NCBI GenBank assembly: GCA_035447065.1
Contig: DAOTGJ010000017.1
Span: 5,253-69,252, forward strand
Reading direction: 5' to 3'
From: CALEMW01 sp035447065
GTDB taxonomy: Bacteria > Krumholzibacteriota > Krumholzibacteriia > LZORAL124-64-63
Length of the DNA: 64,000 nucleotides
Below the pieces are notes generated by a model. It saw only the letters and a program-made list of their open reading frames with translations, did no database searches and had not been told where the DNA came from. A program made the translations under genes and the position numbers. This document shows, piece after piece, positions 26,367-35,151 of the stretch. The first letter of the stretch is position 1. The number at the start of each line of letters is the position of its first letter.

Positions 26367-26390
26367 GGGTCGCTCCCGGAATCTGGGGGT

Positions 26391-26419
26391 TTGGAGGGCG
26401 GGGTCGAGAGGTCTATAAT
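26391..26419 (+). promoter_or_regulatory. Sigma70-like promoter for the PLP enzyme gene
   Basis: TTGGAG (26391-26396), a 17-base spacer and a perfect TATAAT (26414-26419). The ATG lies 115 bases downstream of the -10 box. Confidence 0.65.
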
Positions 26420-26534
26420 AGGAAGCCGGGCCGGGCCCCACAATTCGGAACCCGCCCCTCCCTCCCCGCGTAGGGACCGCGCCGCCGGCGCCCCGTTTCG
26501 AGCCGATCCGAGCTTTGCGAAAGGACCCCGATCC

Positions 26535-27722
26535 ATGACCGACATCAGCCGCCTGCGCCGCGATTCCCGCGTGGTCCACGCCGGGCAGCACGGCGACCCC
26601 CGCACCGGCGCCGTCTCCGTGCCCATCGTCCAGTCCAGCACCTTCCGCTTCCAGAACGCCGACCAGGGCGCCGACCGCTTCGCCGGCCGGGACTCCGGCC
26701 CCATCTACACGCGCATCGGCAACCCCACCATCCAGGCCCTGGAGGAGGCCGTGGCCCTGCTGGAGGGCGGCTGCGGCGCCATGGCGGCGGCCACGGGCAT
26801 GGCGGCGGTCAACACGGTGTACTTCGGGCTGCTGAGCCAGGGCGACCACATCGTGTGCACGGAGGCGCTCTACGGGCCCAGCCGCACCGTGCTGGAGACC
26901 CAGTACTCCCGGTTCGGCGTGGAGTCCACCTTCGTGGATTCCACGGATCCGGAGAACGTGCGCAAGGCCATGCGTCCCAACACCCGGCTGGTGTACCTGG
27001 AGACTCCGGCCAACCCCACGCTGGCGCTCACGGACCTGAAGGCCTGCACGGAGATCGCCCACGCGGGCGGCGCGCTGGTCTGCGTGGACAACACCTTCGC
27101 CACGCCCCTGCTGCAGCGGCCGCTGGAGTTCGGCTGCGACCTGGTGCTCCACAGCATGACCAAGTACATCAACGGCCACACCGACGTGGTGGCCGGCATC
27201 GTGGTGGCCAAGGAGGAGGCGCTGTACAAGCGCCTGCTGGGCGTGCACCGCAACCTGGGCGGCACCATGGACCCGCACCAGGCCTGGCTGGTGCACCGCG
27301 GCCTGCGCACGCTGCACCTGCGCGTGGAGCGGGCCCAGAGCAACGCCATGGAGATCGCGCGCTACCTGGAGGCCCACCCCAAGGTGGACTGGGTGCGGTT
27401 CCCCGGCCTGGAGAGCCACCCGCAGCACGCCCTGGCCCAACGGCAGATGGACGGGCCGGGCGCCGTGATGAGCTTCGGCGTGACCGGCGGCCTGGAGGCG
27501 GGCAAGACGGTCATCGACAACGTGCAGCTCATGACCCTGGCGGTGAGCCTGGGCGGCATCGAGACCCTCATCGAGCATCCGGCCAGCATGACCCACGCCG
27601 GCATCTCCAAGGCGGAGAAGGCCGCGGCGGGCATCAGCGACGACCTGGTGCGGCTGGCGGTGGGCTGCGAGGACGTGGACGACCTGAAGGACGACCTGGC
27701 CCGCGTGCTGGACATGATCTGA
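26535..27722 (+). CDS. Cys/Met metabolism PLP enzyme (methionine gamma-lyase / cystathionine gamma-synthase family)
   Basis: A 395-residue cytoplasmic PLP-dependent enzyme. Lys210 in SMTKYINGHTD forms the Schiff base; the Tyr-Arg pair in PIYTRIGNPT contacts the phosphate of the neighbouring subunit; ETPANPTL and VDNTFATP complete the cofactor site, and SLGGIETLIEHPASMTHA is the substrate-carboxylate region. Length and motifs fit the family exactly. Sequence alone does not separate gamma-lyase, gamma-synthase and O-acyl homoserine sulfhydrylase; the cysteine that favours methionine gamma-lyase is not found after ALYGPSRT. A TATAAT promoter precedes it and a hairpin follows. Confidence 0.9.
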   Translation: MTDISRLRRDSRVVHAGQHGDPRTGAVSVPIVQSSTFRFQNADQGADRFAGRDSGPIYTRIGNPTIQALEEAVALLEGGCGAMAAATGMAAVNTVYFGLLSQGDHIVCTEALYGPSRTVLETQYSRFGVESTFVDSTDPENVRKAMRPNTRLVYLETPANPTLALTDLKACTEIAHAGGALVCVDNTFATPLLQRPLEFGCDLVLHSMTKYINGHTDVVAGIVVAKEEALYKRLLGVHRNLGGTMDPHQAWLVHRGLRTLHLRVERAQSNAMEIARYLEAHPKVDWVRFPGLESHPQHALAQRQMDGPGAVMSFGVTGGLEAGKTVIDNVQLMTLAVSLGGIETLIEHPASMTHAGISKAEKAAAGISDDLVRLAVGCEDVDDLKDDLARVLDMI

Positions 27723-27729
27723 CGACGCC

Positions 27730-27751
27730 GGGCGGGCCTGCGGGCCCGCCC
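27730..27751 (+). terminator. Hairpin terminator after the PLP enzyme gene
   Basis: GGGCGGGCC (27730-27738) and its complement (27743-27751) with loop TGCG, followed by GCTTTCTCC. It is eight bases past the stop codon and 24 bases before the next start codon, so it may act as an attenuator. Confidence 0.65.
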
Positions 27752-27775
27752 GCTTTCTCCGCGAAAGGCCCGCCC

Positions 27776-29068
27776 ATGCATCGACAGTGGATCCAGGCCA
27801 GCCAGCTCGCGAGCCGCGCCGGCGACGGCGACCCCTGGGCCGTGGACTACGCCGGCCACCCGCTCCTGGATCCCCTGTACGTGCAGCGCCCCAACCGCGT
27901 GGGCCGCTTCTTCCGCCTCATGTACCAGCGCATCCGCCACGACGACGCGGCCTACGACCGCGAGATCTCGCGCATGCTCGAACCCGCGGACAGCGAGGCC
28001 CGCCACGGTCCCCAGGACCTGGTGCCGTTCCTGACCGAGGCCGACGCCTACGTGCGCGACCTCATCGCCCTGCTGCCGGAGGCGTCCCGGGGCCACGCGG
28101 CCCTGCAGCCCGTGGTGGCGGCCTGCAACGACTTCCGCACCCTGCTCTCGCTGCTGTTCAGCCGCGAGGAGGCGCGCGTGCGCTTCGAGGCGCAGCGCAA
28201 GCTCTACCTGGCCAAGCTGCTGCTGGACGTGGAGCAGTCCCGCCAGGTGCAGGACGGGCCGGAGCACAAGAAGCACTTCGAGCGGCTGCTGCGCACCGGG
28301 CTCTGGGAGCACTCGCGCGACACGAACAAGGTGGAGATCGGCTTCGACATCGACGACGACGGCGACCGCATCCGCTACAACCTGGAGCCGCGGCCGGGAC
28401 AGCAGCGCTGGACGTTCAACAGCATCTTCGTGTGCCGGGACCTGGGCGGCCGCAAGATCCCCCTGGACGTGCTCTACTACAACTGCCGCTTCAAGCGCAC
28501 CGTGACGCCCATCAGCTACGAGATCGTGGACGGCAGCCACCGCGTCATCGAGCGCAAGCGCTGGGACACCATGCGCGGCAACAGCAACGGCTCCATCCTC
28601 TCCAAGATGATCCGCAAGGGCATCAACGACCCCGCCGGCATCTCCGACATGCTCGGCGCCATCTTCGTGGTGCACGACGAGGAGGCCCTGAACGACCTCC
28701 TCTACATGCTGGACATGCTGGTGGGCAATCCCATCGGCTGGCGCAACGTGACCGACACCATGGCCGACGCCGCCGAGAGCCGCACGCTCAACCGCCACTC
28801 GGGCCGCGGCTACCGCGTGTTCAAGGGCGACCTGGACGTGCTCTACCCCTGCCCCAACCGCAGGCCCTACCGCTACCACGTGGAGGTGCAGATCTACACC
28901 CTGGAGGGGTTCCTGCGCACGGTCCACGGCGCCCACGACGCCAACCATCTGGCGCTGAAGCTGCGGCAGTTCCTGCACGGGCTGGTGCCCATGGTGTTCC
29001 CACGCAGCATCTACGGCGAAGGCTGGCTGCCCCTGGGGGCGCCGCTGCCCGGAACCGGCGGGGCCTGA
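27776..29068 (+). CDS. Hypothetical protein with divergent RelA/SpoT-like region
   Basis: A 430-residue soluble protein that I cannot assign firmly. The N-terminal ~200 residues are helical. From about residue 270 the order of features recalls the RelA/SpoT nucleotidyltransferase fold: GSILSKMIRKG, then GISDMLGAIFVVHDEEALND (usual form DxxGxRxxxxxxxD), then SGRGYRVFKGDLDV and YRYHVEVQIYTLEGFL (usual form ExQIRT). The arginine after DxxG and the YxSxH pocket are not recognisable, so ppGpp synthesis is doubtful. It starts 53 bases after the PLP enzyme gene and ends upstream of a good promoter for the next gene. The assignment is tentative. Confidence 0.5.
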   Translation: MHRQWIQASQLASRAGDGDPWAVDYAGHPLLDPLYVQRPNRVGRFFRLMYQRIRHDDAAYDREISRMLEPADSEARHGPQDLVPFLTEADAYVRDLIALLPEASRGHAALQPVVAACNDFRTLLSLLFSREEARVRFEAQRKLYLAKLLLDVEQSRQVQDGPEHKKHFERLLRTGLWEHSRDTNKVEIGFDIDDDGDRIRYNLEPRPGQQRWTFNSIFVCRDLGGRKIPLDVLYYNCRFKRTVTPISYEIVDGSHRVIERKRWDTMRGNSNGSILSKMIRKGINDPAGISDMLGAIFVVHDEEALNDLLYMLDMLVGNPIGWRNVTDTMADAAESRTLNRHSGRGYRVFKGDLDVLYPCPNRRPYRYHVEVQIYTLEGFLRTVHGAHDANHLALKLRQFLHGLVPMVFPRSIYGEGWLPLGAPLPGTGGA

Positions 29069-29074
29069 CCGGCG

Positions 29075-29103
29075 TTGGCACGCCGCGCGGACCGGTCTAT
29101 ATT
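29075..29103 (+). promoter_or_regulatory. Sigma70-like promoter for the YejM-like gene
   Basis: TTGGCA (29075-29080), a 17-base spacer and TATATT (29098-29103). It begins six bases after the stop codon of the preceding gene; the start codon is 44 bases downstream. Confidence 0.65.
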
Positions 29104-29146
29104 GCGACGTCCGAACGCCTCCTCTCCAACCCGGGACCACGCCGCG

Positions 29147-31015
29147 ATGCCTTCCCCCGCCAGCGAGCCGAGCCGCGCCCGTCGCTACGCCGACCTCTGC
29201 ATGGCGGCGGCCCTGAACCTGCCGCTCATCGCGGCGGCGCTGCTGCTGGCGGTGGCCGGAGCGCATCCCACGCTGCTGGGCAAGGCCTACGGGGCGGGCG
29301 TCATCGTGGGGTACTACGGGCTGCCGCTGCTGCTGGCCGTGAGCGTGCTGTTCCTGATCCTCTGGCCCTGGCGGCGCGCGGCGACGGCGGCCGCGGCCGT
29401 GGCCTCCACGCTGTACCTGGCGTACCTGGCGGCCGACGCGGCGGCGTTCCGCATCGTCAAGTTCCACATCGACGCGTTCTGGCTGGAGTACCTCTTCACC
29501 GACTTCCGCGGCCTGGGCCTGCACGGCTCCACGCTGGCCACGGCGGCGGCGGTCCTCGCGGGCCTGGCGGCTCTGCAGACGCTGATCGTGCGGACGGCGC
29601 CGCGGATCCCCCGGCCGCGCATGTTCCCCGGCCTGCTCTGGGGCCTGCTGCTGGCGGCCTTCGCGGCCAGCCAGGTGGTGCACATCGTGGCCTACTCGCG
29701 CAACGACGCGCGCATCACCAGCCTCACGCCGCTCTTCCCCTTCTACATGCCGTTCACGTCGCACCGCAACGCGGACAAGTACGGCGACCTGCTGCCCCTG
29801 GAGATGCAGGAGGCGGCCCTGGGCGACATGTCCCACAGCACGCTGCACTACCCGCGCGAGGCGCTGGCCTTCCGCGACGCCCCCTACGACAGCCTGCCCG
29901 ACGTGCTGGTGCTCATGCTGGAGAGCTGGCGGCCGGACACGCTGGTCCCCGAGGTCATGCCCAACGCCTGCGCCCTGGCCGAACGCAGCGTGGTGCTGAC
30001 GGACCACCTGAGCACGGGCAACCAGACCACCTGCGGCGTCTTCGGCTTCTTCTACGGGCTGCACGCCACCTACTGGCCGGCCGTCAAGGCCAACAGCGCG
30101 GCCATCGACAACCCCGTGCTCATCGACGCCATGACGGACCGCGGCTACGACTGCAAGGTGCTGGCGCGCTCCGGGTTCGACCGGCACAAGATCGAGGACG
30201 CCGTCTTCCGCGGCATCGACGTGGTGGACCGCTTCCCGTCGCCGGACGTGCCCGGCTGGGACCGCGACCTCACGGACCAGCTCAAGGACTTCATGCGCGA
30301 CCGCACCGCCGCCGGACGCCGCTGGTTCGCCTACGGCTTCTTCAAGGCCACGCACTTCAGCTACGCGTACCCGGACTCCATGCGCCGCTTCACCCCCACC
30401 GCCGACCTCAACGTGGCGCTGGCCGACATGGAGACCCCGGTGGAGCCCATCCTGAACGACTACCGCAACGCCGCGCGCTTCGACGACGCGCTCATCGGCG
30501 AGATCGTGGCGGAGCTGGAGGCGCTGGGGCGGCTGGACCGCACGGTGATCGTGCTGACCAGCGACCACGGCGACGAGATCAACGACAACCGCGCCAACTA
30601 CTGGGGCCACGGCACCAACTTCACGCGCTGGCAGGTGCAGGTGCCCATGATCCTGCGCCTGCCCGGCCGCGACCCCATGCGCGTGACCGGGCGCACCTCC
30701 CACGTGGACGTGGCGCCCACGCTGCTGGAGGAGGTCTTCGGCTGCATCACGGAGCCCGCGGCGTACAGCAACGGCGTGAACGTGTTCAGCGCGGACCTGG
30801 CGGCGCCGCGGCCCTTCGTCATCGGCAGCTACGTGAACCACGCGTACGTCTTCGGGAACGACGTCTTCGCCATCTACCCCATGCACACCCGCAAGTACGC
30901 CTTCGACGACATCCAACGGCCGGCGGACCGCCCGCCCGCGGACCTCATGCAGCGCGCCGCGGCGGAGATGAGCCGCTTCTCCGCGCCGCCCGAGGCAACA
31001 AAGGACGTGAACTGA
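29147..31015 (+). CDS. YejM/PbgA-like inner-membrane sulfatase-fold protein
   Basis: A 622-residue membrane protein. Five hydrophobic helices (about residues 15-200) precede a periplasmic alkaline-phosphatase/sulfatase-fold domain. Helix 5 context (FAASQVVHIVAYS) and STGNQTTCGVFGFFYGLHAT parallel the E. coli lipopolysaccharide sensor YejM/PbgA. Unlike YejM, possible metal ligands appear kept: ESW, the Thr in GNQTT, SDHGDE and a His in YWGHGTNF. It may therefore be a working phosphoethanolamine- or glycerolphosphate-type transferase or hydrolase rather than only a sensor (inference). The ATG has no clear Shine-Dalgarno site. The porin-like gene begins 46 bases after the stop. Confidence 0.8.
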   Translation: MPSPASEPSRARRYADLCMAAALNLPLIAAALLLAVAGAHPTLLGKAYGAGVIVGYYGLPLLLAVSVLFLILWPWRRAATAAAAVASTLYLAYLAADAAAFRIVKFHIDAFWLEYLFTDFRGLGLHGSTLATAAAVLAGLAALQTLIVRTAPRIPRPRMFPGLLWGLLLAAFAASQVVHIVAYSRNDARITSLTPLFPFYMPFTSHRNADKYGDLLPLEMQEAALGDMSHSTLHYPREALAFRDAPYDSLPDVLVLMLESWRPDTLVPEVMPNACALAERSVVLTDHLSTGNQTTCGVFGFFYGLHATYWPAVKANSAAIDNPVLIDAMTDRGYDCKVLARSGFDRHKIEDAVFRGIDVVDRFPSPDVPGWDRDLTDQLKDFMRDRTAAGRRWFAYGFFKATHFSYAYPDSMRRFTPTADLNVALADMETPVEPILNDYRNAARFDDALIGEIVAELEALGRLDRTVIVLTSDHGDEINDNRANYWGHGTNFTRWQVQVPMILRLPGRDPMRVTGRTSHVDVAPTLLEEVFGCITEPAAYSNGVNVFSADLAAPRPFVIGSYVNHAYVFGNDVFAIYPMHTRKYAFDDIQRPADRPPADLMQRAAAEMSRFSAPPEATKDVN

Positions 31016-31061
31016 CGCCGGCGCCGCGCTAGGCTCGTCGCCCCCCTCCCGAAAGGACGCC

Positions 31062-32042
31062 ATGGGCCGCCTCGTCTGCCTCTGCCTGCTGCTGACCGCC
31101 GCCGCGGCCGCCGCGGCCCCCGTCTGGGAGGCGGAGGGCCTGGGCTACCTGCACGACCTGGAGTTCTTCGAGGACGCCGCCCAGCACCAGGAGGGCCGCA
31201 CGTACTTCGGCCAGCAGCTCGTCCTGCGCGCCGCGGCGGCTCCCGCGGACGGCCTGCGCCTGGAGGCGGGCCTGCTGCTGGACGTGCAGTTCGGCCGCGA
31301 CGTGGACGAGAACCGCGACGCCACCGAGCCCTGGCTGGCCCTGGAGCTGGACCTGGACGGCCCCGTGCTGCGCTTCGGCAACCTGGACCGCCGCCGCCAG
31401 GACCTGCACCACGCCCTCATCGCCCCCGGGCTGCGCTACACGCGGCCCGCGGACCGCGGGTTCTCCCTGCGCGGCGCCGGCGCCCGCACGGACTACATCA
31501 CGTGGCTGCAGTGGCGCGTGCAGGAGCGCGAGGACCGGCGCGAGCTCTTCGACGCCGGCGCCCGCGGACTCTGGCGCCTGGGCGACGCCCCAACGGCGCC
31601 GGCCCTGGACGCCCAGCTCCACGTGGTGCACAAGGGCGGGCAGCTGTCGTCGGTGGGGTTCCTGGAGGAGAGCTGGGCTCTGCTGGCGGGACCGGTGTGG
31701 ACGCCGGAGATCGCCGCCGGCTGGAGCCTGGACCTGGCCGTCCGCGCCGGCGCGTGCGCGGACCGCCGCTGGCGCCACGATGGGCGCGCCGCCGAGCTGC
31801 GCCTGGGGCTGCGCCACCGGGACTGGCGGGCCGCCGCCGCCCGCTGGTGGAGCGAGGACTGGACCACCATGGACGGCCGCCCCCTCTACCGCGCCGACGG
31901 CGTGACGGGCCTGGAGCTCTCGCGCCGCTGGCGGCGCGGACCGCTGGCCGTGGACCTGGGCGCGCGGCTGCACCGCGTGGCCGGCGACACGGAGTCGGAG
32001 TTCTGGCTGCTGCTGGATCTGGGGACGATCGTCCTAGACTGA
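31062..32042 (+). CDS. Exported protein, probably an outer-membrane beta-barrel
   Basis: A 326-residue protein with a signal peptide (MGRLVCLCLLLTAAAAAAAP). The rest shows alternating polar/hydrophobic strands with aromatic residues at the ends (LRLEAGLLLDVQFG, PWLALELDLDGPVLRFG, LDAQLHVVHKGG, AELRLGLRHRDW, LAVDLGARLHRVAG), ending in FWLLLDLGTIVLD, as in small outer-membrane barrels. There is no C-terminal aromatic, so the barrel call is moderate. AAAGGA lies before the ATG. It may be co-transcribed with the YejM-like gene. Its last nine bases overlap the convergent sulfotransferase gene. Confidence 0.6.
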   Translation: MGRLVCLCLLLTAAAAAAAPVWEAEGLGYLHDLEFFEDAAQHQEGRTYFGQQLVLRAAAAPADGLRLEAGLLLDVQFGRDVDENRDATEPWLALELDLDGPVLRFGNLDRRRQDLHHALIAPGLRYTRPADRGFSLRGAGARTDYITWLQWRVQEREDRRELFDAGARGLWRLGDAPTAPALDAQLHVVHKGGQLSSVGFLEESWALLAGPVWTPEIAAGWSLDLAVRAGACADRRWRHDGRAAELRLGLRHRDWRAAAARWWSEDWTTMDGRPLYRADGVTGLELSRRWRRGPLAVDLGARLHRVAGDTESEFWLLLDLGTIVLD

Positions 32043-32930
32043 CGCGCCGGAGATCACGGCGGCGCCCAGATCGCCGAACCTGCCGCGGATCACATCCTGC
32101 AGACGTTCGTTCATCACCTCGGCCTCGCCGCGCGCCACGCGGTGGTGGTTGTCCTGCTTCTTGGTGTTGAGCCGGGTGCCGGCCAGCTCGTCCAGGCGGG
32201 AGCGGTCCAGGGGGATGTCCAGCTCGCGGAAGCAGGCGGCCAGGGTGTCGGCGTCGTTGAGGCCGGCGGTGTCCAGGGTGGGCATGGGCACGTGCGGGAA
32301 GCGCCGTCGCAGGTCCAGGATGCGGGCCTCCGTCTCGTACCAGTACCAGAGGCAGCGGTAGAGGTCGTGATCCAGCTCGCCGCCGGGCGCCATGAGGTCC
32401 GACAGGGGCAGACGGTTCTCCGGATCGGCGGGGTCCAGCAGCCAGAGGCGGCCGCGCTTGGTGCGCCCGGGCACCGAGTCGATGCGGTAGAACGACGTGG
32501 CCACGGGCACCGGGTCGCGCCGCAGGTGGATCACCCGCAGCCGGTCGCCGAACTCCTGCACCGCCTCGGCGGCGAAGCGCTTGACGAACTGGTGGTTGGT
32601 CTCCACGTACACCTTGTGGCCGCAGGCGTCGCGCAGCACGTGAGGCGCCTTGAGCACGCGGAACAGGTGACGGAAGTACGCGCCGCGGTCCCGGCCGGGA
32701 GGGCAGGTGTCGCCCATCACCGGATGGGGCTCGTGGTGGCAGACGGCGCCGTCCACGGCATCGAAGATGCGGGCCAGGCTCTGGGAGCCGCTGCGCCCGG
32801 TGGTGGCCACGAACACGAAGGCCCTGGTGTCCGCCGCGCGCGCGCGGAGCATGCGCTTGTACACCGCCGAGGTGACGGCGTTGTACTTGAGCGCGCGCAC
32901 CATGGGGTTCGCGATGCCGAATTCGTTCAA
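32034..32930 (-). CDS. Sulfotransferase family protein
   Basis: A 298-residue P-loop protein of the sulfotransferase fold. FVATTGRSGSQSLARIF is the 5'-phosphosulfate loop for PAPS and RVIHLRRDPVPVATSFY is the 3'-phosphate motif (RxxxxxxxSxxR-like). It would transfer sulfate from PAPS to a carbohydrate or other acceptor. I start it at TTG 32930, where GGGAG lies six bases upstream; the ATG at 32903 has no site. It overlaps the convergent gene by nine bases and is divergent from the hydrolase gene at 33082. A second sulfotransferase-like gene lies at 35408-36145. Confidence 0.82.
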   Translation of the reverse strand: MNEFGIANPMVRALKYNAVTSAVYKRMLRARAADTRAFVFVATTGRSGSQSLARIFDAVDGAVCHHEPHPVMGDTCPPGRDRGAYFRHLFRVLKAPHVLRDACGHKVYVETNHQFVKRFAAEAVQEFGDRLRVIHLRRDPVPVATSFYRIDSVPGRTKRGRLWLLDPADPENRLPLSDLMAPGGELDHDLYRCLWYWYETEARILDLRRRFPHVPMPTLDTAGLNDADTLAACFRELDIPLDRSRLDELAGTRLNTKKQDNHHRVARGEAEVMNERLQDVIRGRFGDLGAAVISGASV

Positions 32931-33029
32931 GGTCTGCTCCCGAAGGGTCCAGGGCGGGTGGAACCGGTTCCAATGATAGCCCACCGTCAGCGCTGAGAGC
33001 CAGAAAAACGATAAGTTTCGCCGAGATTT

Positions 33030-33038
33030 TGCTATCCT
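33030..33038 (+). promoter_or_regulatory. Possible extended -10 promoter element
   Basis: TGCTATCCT (TGnTATCCT) lies 43 bases before the ATG at 33082, in an AT-richer stretch. No good -35 box is present, as is common for extended -10 promoters. Confidence 0.35.
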
Positions 33039-33081
33039 GTGCGCGCAGGCTTCCTCATCGTTCCCCGTCGAAAGGCCCGCC

Positions 33082-35127
33082 ATGCGTTTCCGCCGCGTTT
33101 CCGCCCTCCTGCCGCTGCTGCTCCTGCTCGGCGCCGCCGCCGCCGCCCGCCCGCCGCAGCCCGTGGACCTGGACCTGGAACGCGTGACCAATCTCTCCGG
33201 ACACGAGCGCTTCGACGGCGCAGCGGACTCCCCCGCGGCCACCACCGGCCTCTGGCGCCAGCTCGTCTTCGAGATGCGCCTCGCCTCGGCCGCCCCCGCG
33301 GAACTGCCCACCGCCCGCGACCTGCAGCGCCGCGCCCTGGCGCAGGCCGCTCCCCAAGAGATCCCCGTGGGCCTGCTGGACGTGACCACCGTGGACGGCC
33401 GTCGCCTGGCCGCCGCCGGCGCCCTGCGTCCGCGCACCTGGCACGGCGACGCGGCCGTGCTCACGTTCTCTCCGGATTGGATCCTGGGCGACGCCCCGCG
33501 CGACCTCGCCGTGGACTCCGGCCACGGCTGGCGCCCCGTGCCCGCCGACGGCCGCCTGCCCGCGGCCTTTCCCTCGCGCGGCGAGCGCACCGTACGCGTG
33601 CGTTGGACCGGCGCCGACGGCGCCCCCGTCCACGCCGCCTTCACCCTGGACGTGGCCGCCGTGGCCGCCCCCGCCCCCGACGACACCCTGCACGTCACCG
33701 CCAGCATCCCCTACGGCGGCGCCGCCGGCGGCGGCAAGGCCTACGTGGCCCTGGCGCCCGGCCACGCCTCGGTCACCAACCCGGTCATCGTGGTGGAGGG
33801 CTTCGACCTGGACGACAGCCTGGACTGGGATCCCCTCTACGAGCTGCTCAACCAGGAGGGCCTGATCGAGTCGCTGCGCGCGGAAGGCTTCGACGCCGTG
33901 GTGCTGGACTTCGACGAGGCCACCGCCCCCATCCAGCGCAACGCCTTCGTGCTCACGGAGCTCATCGGCATGGTGGAGGCCATGACCGCTCCGGCGCAGA
34001 CCTCGGTGGTCATCGGCGCCAGCATGGGCGGCCTGGTCTCGCGCTACGCCCTGGGCTGGCTGGAGAGCCAGGGGCCGGGCCACCGCGTGCGCACCTGGAT
34101 CTCCTTCGACTCTCCCCAGCGCGGCGCCGTGATCCCCCTGGGCCTGCAGCACTGGCTGGACTTCTTCAGCGGCGACAGCGAGGACGCCGCATTCCTGCTC
34201 TCGCGCCTGGACACGCCCGCCGCGCGCCAGATGCTCCTGCACCACCACAGCGCCACCAGCGGCGTGAGCGCCGGCCCCGCCGCCCTGCGCGCGGATTTCC
34301 TGGCCGACCTGGCCGCCGTGGGCCTGCCCTCCTGCCGCCGCGTGGCCGCCGCCAACGGCTCCGGCCTGCAGGCGGACCAGGGCTTCGGCCCCGGAGCCCA
34401 GCTCGTGCGCTACGAGTACCGTTCGTTCCTGGTGGACATCACCGGCAACGTGTGGGCGGTGCCGGATCAGACCCAGACCCGCATCTTCCAGGGCGAGAAG
34501 AACCTCATCTGGCCCCTGCCCGACGAGTACCAGGACGTGAACGTGGCCGGCACCCTGCCCCTGGACGGCGCCCCCGGCGGCTTCCGCCTGTCCCTGGCCC
34601 AGATGGACACCACCAGCGTCCCCTACGGCGACATCCAGGCCCTGCACCAGGCCCACTGCTTCATCCCCGTGATCAGCGCCCTGGACCTGGACGCCACCGA
34701 CCCCTTCGCCCCCGTCCTCACGGACCCGGACCTGCTGTCGCACACCTCGTTCGACGCCGTCTACGCTCCGCCCGAGAACCAGGAGCACATCGCCATCACC
34801 CCCGCCTCCGCCGCCTGGTTCCTGGACGAGATCCGCGACCCCAGCACCGCCGTCGCCGCGCTCCCCTCGCCGCCGACCACCCTCCAGGCCTGGCCCAACC
34901 CCTTCAACCCGTCCACCACGATCCGCTTCACCACCACCGCCCCCGGCCCGGTCACCCTCACCGCCTACGACCTCCGCGGCCGCCAACTCGCCACCCTCCT
35001 CAACGATGTGCTCGCCACAGGCGAGCACGAGCATCCCTGGCACCCGCACCTCCCCAGCGGATCCTATCTCCTCCGCCTCCAAACCCCCACCAACGAGCAA
35101 TCCACCCGAGTCCTCCTCCTGGAGTAA
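33082..35127 (+). CDS. Secreted alpha/beta-hydrolase (lipase-like) with FlgD-like C-terminal domain
   Basis: A 681-residue exported protein. A signal peptide (MRFRRVSALLPLLLLLGAAA) is followed by a ~200-residue beta-rich region, then an alpha/beta-hydrolase core: NPVIVVEGFDLDD (oxyanion side), the nucleophile serine in VVIGASMGGLVSRYALG, and SFDSPQRGAVIP as in lipases and PGAP1-like enzymes. Candidate acid and base residues are an Asp near DPFAPVLTDPD and the His in NQEHIAI. The end is a FlgD-type domain with AWPNPFNPSTTIRFTTT, which targets many FCB proteins to the surface. It is probably an extracellular esterase or lipase. Confidence 0.85.
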   Translation: MRFRRVSALLPLLLLLGAAAAARPPQPVDLDLERVTNLSGHERFDGAADSPAATTGLWRQLVFEMRLASAAPAELPTARDLQRRALAQAAPQEIPVGLLDVTTVDGRRLAAAGALRPRTWHGDAAVLTFSPDWILGDAPRDLAVDSGHGWRPVPADGRLPAAFPSRGERTVRVRWTGADGAPVHAAFTLDVAAVAAPAPDDTLHVTASIPYGGAAGGGKAYVALAPGHASVTNPVIVVEGFDLDDSLDWDPLYELLNQEGLIESLRAEGFDAVVLDFDEATAPIQRNAFVLTELIGMVEAMTAPAQTSVVIGASMGGLVSRYALGWLESQGPGHRVRTWISFDSPQRGAVIPLGLQHWLDFFSGDSEDAAFLLSRLDTPAARQMLLHHHSATSGVSAGPAALRADFLADLAAVGLPSCRRVAAANGSGLQADQGFGPGAQLVRYEYRSFLVDITGNVWAVPDQTQTRIFQGEKNLIWPLPDEYQDVNVAGTLPLDGAPGGFRLSLAQMDTTSVPYGDIQALHQAHCFIPVISALDLDATDPFAPVLTDPDLLSHTSFDAVYAPPENQEHIAITPASAAWFLDEIRDPSTAVAALPSPPTTLQAWPNPFNPSTTIRFTTTAPGPVTLTAYDLRGRQLATLLNDVLATGEHEHPWHPHLPSGSYLLRLQTPTNEQSTRVLLLE

Positions 35128-35151
35128 CCACGCAACAACCCCGGCACCGAT

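Noticed and set aside
23487..27722. A 1411-codon open frame on the plus strand
   Set aside because: It runs antisense through the subtilase gene and only its end is the PLP enzyme. The high GC content opens long shadow frames; the antisense part is rich in Gly, Ala, His and Val and has no family features.
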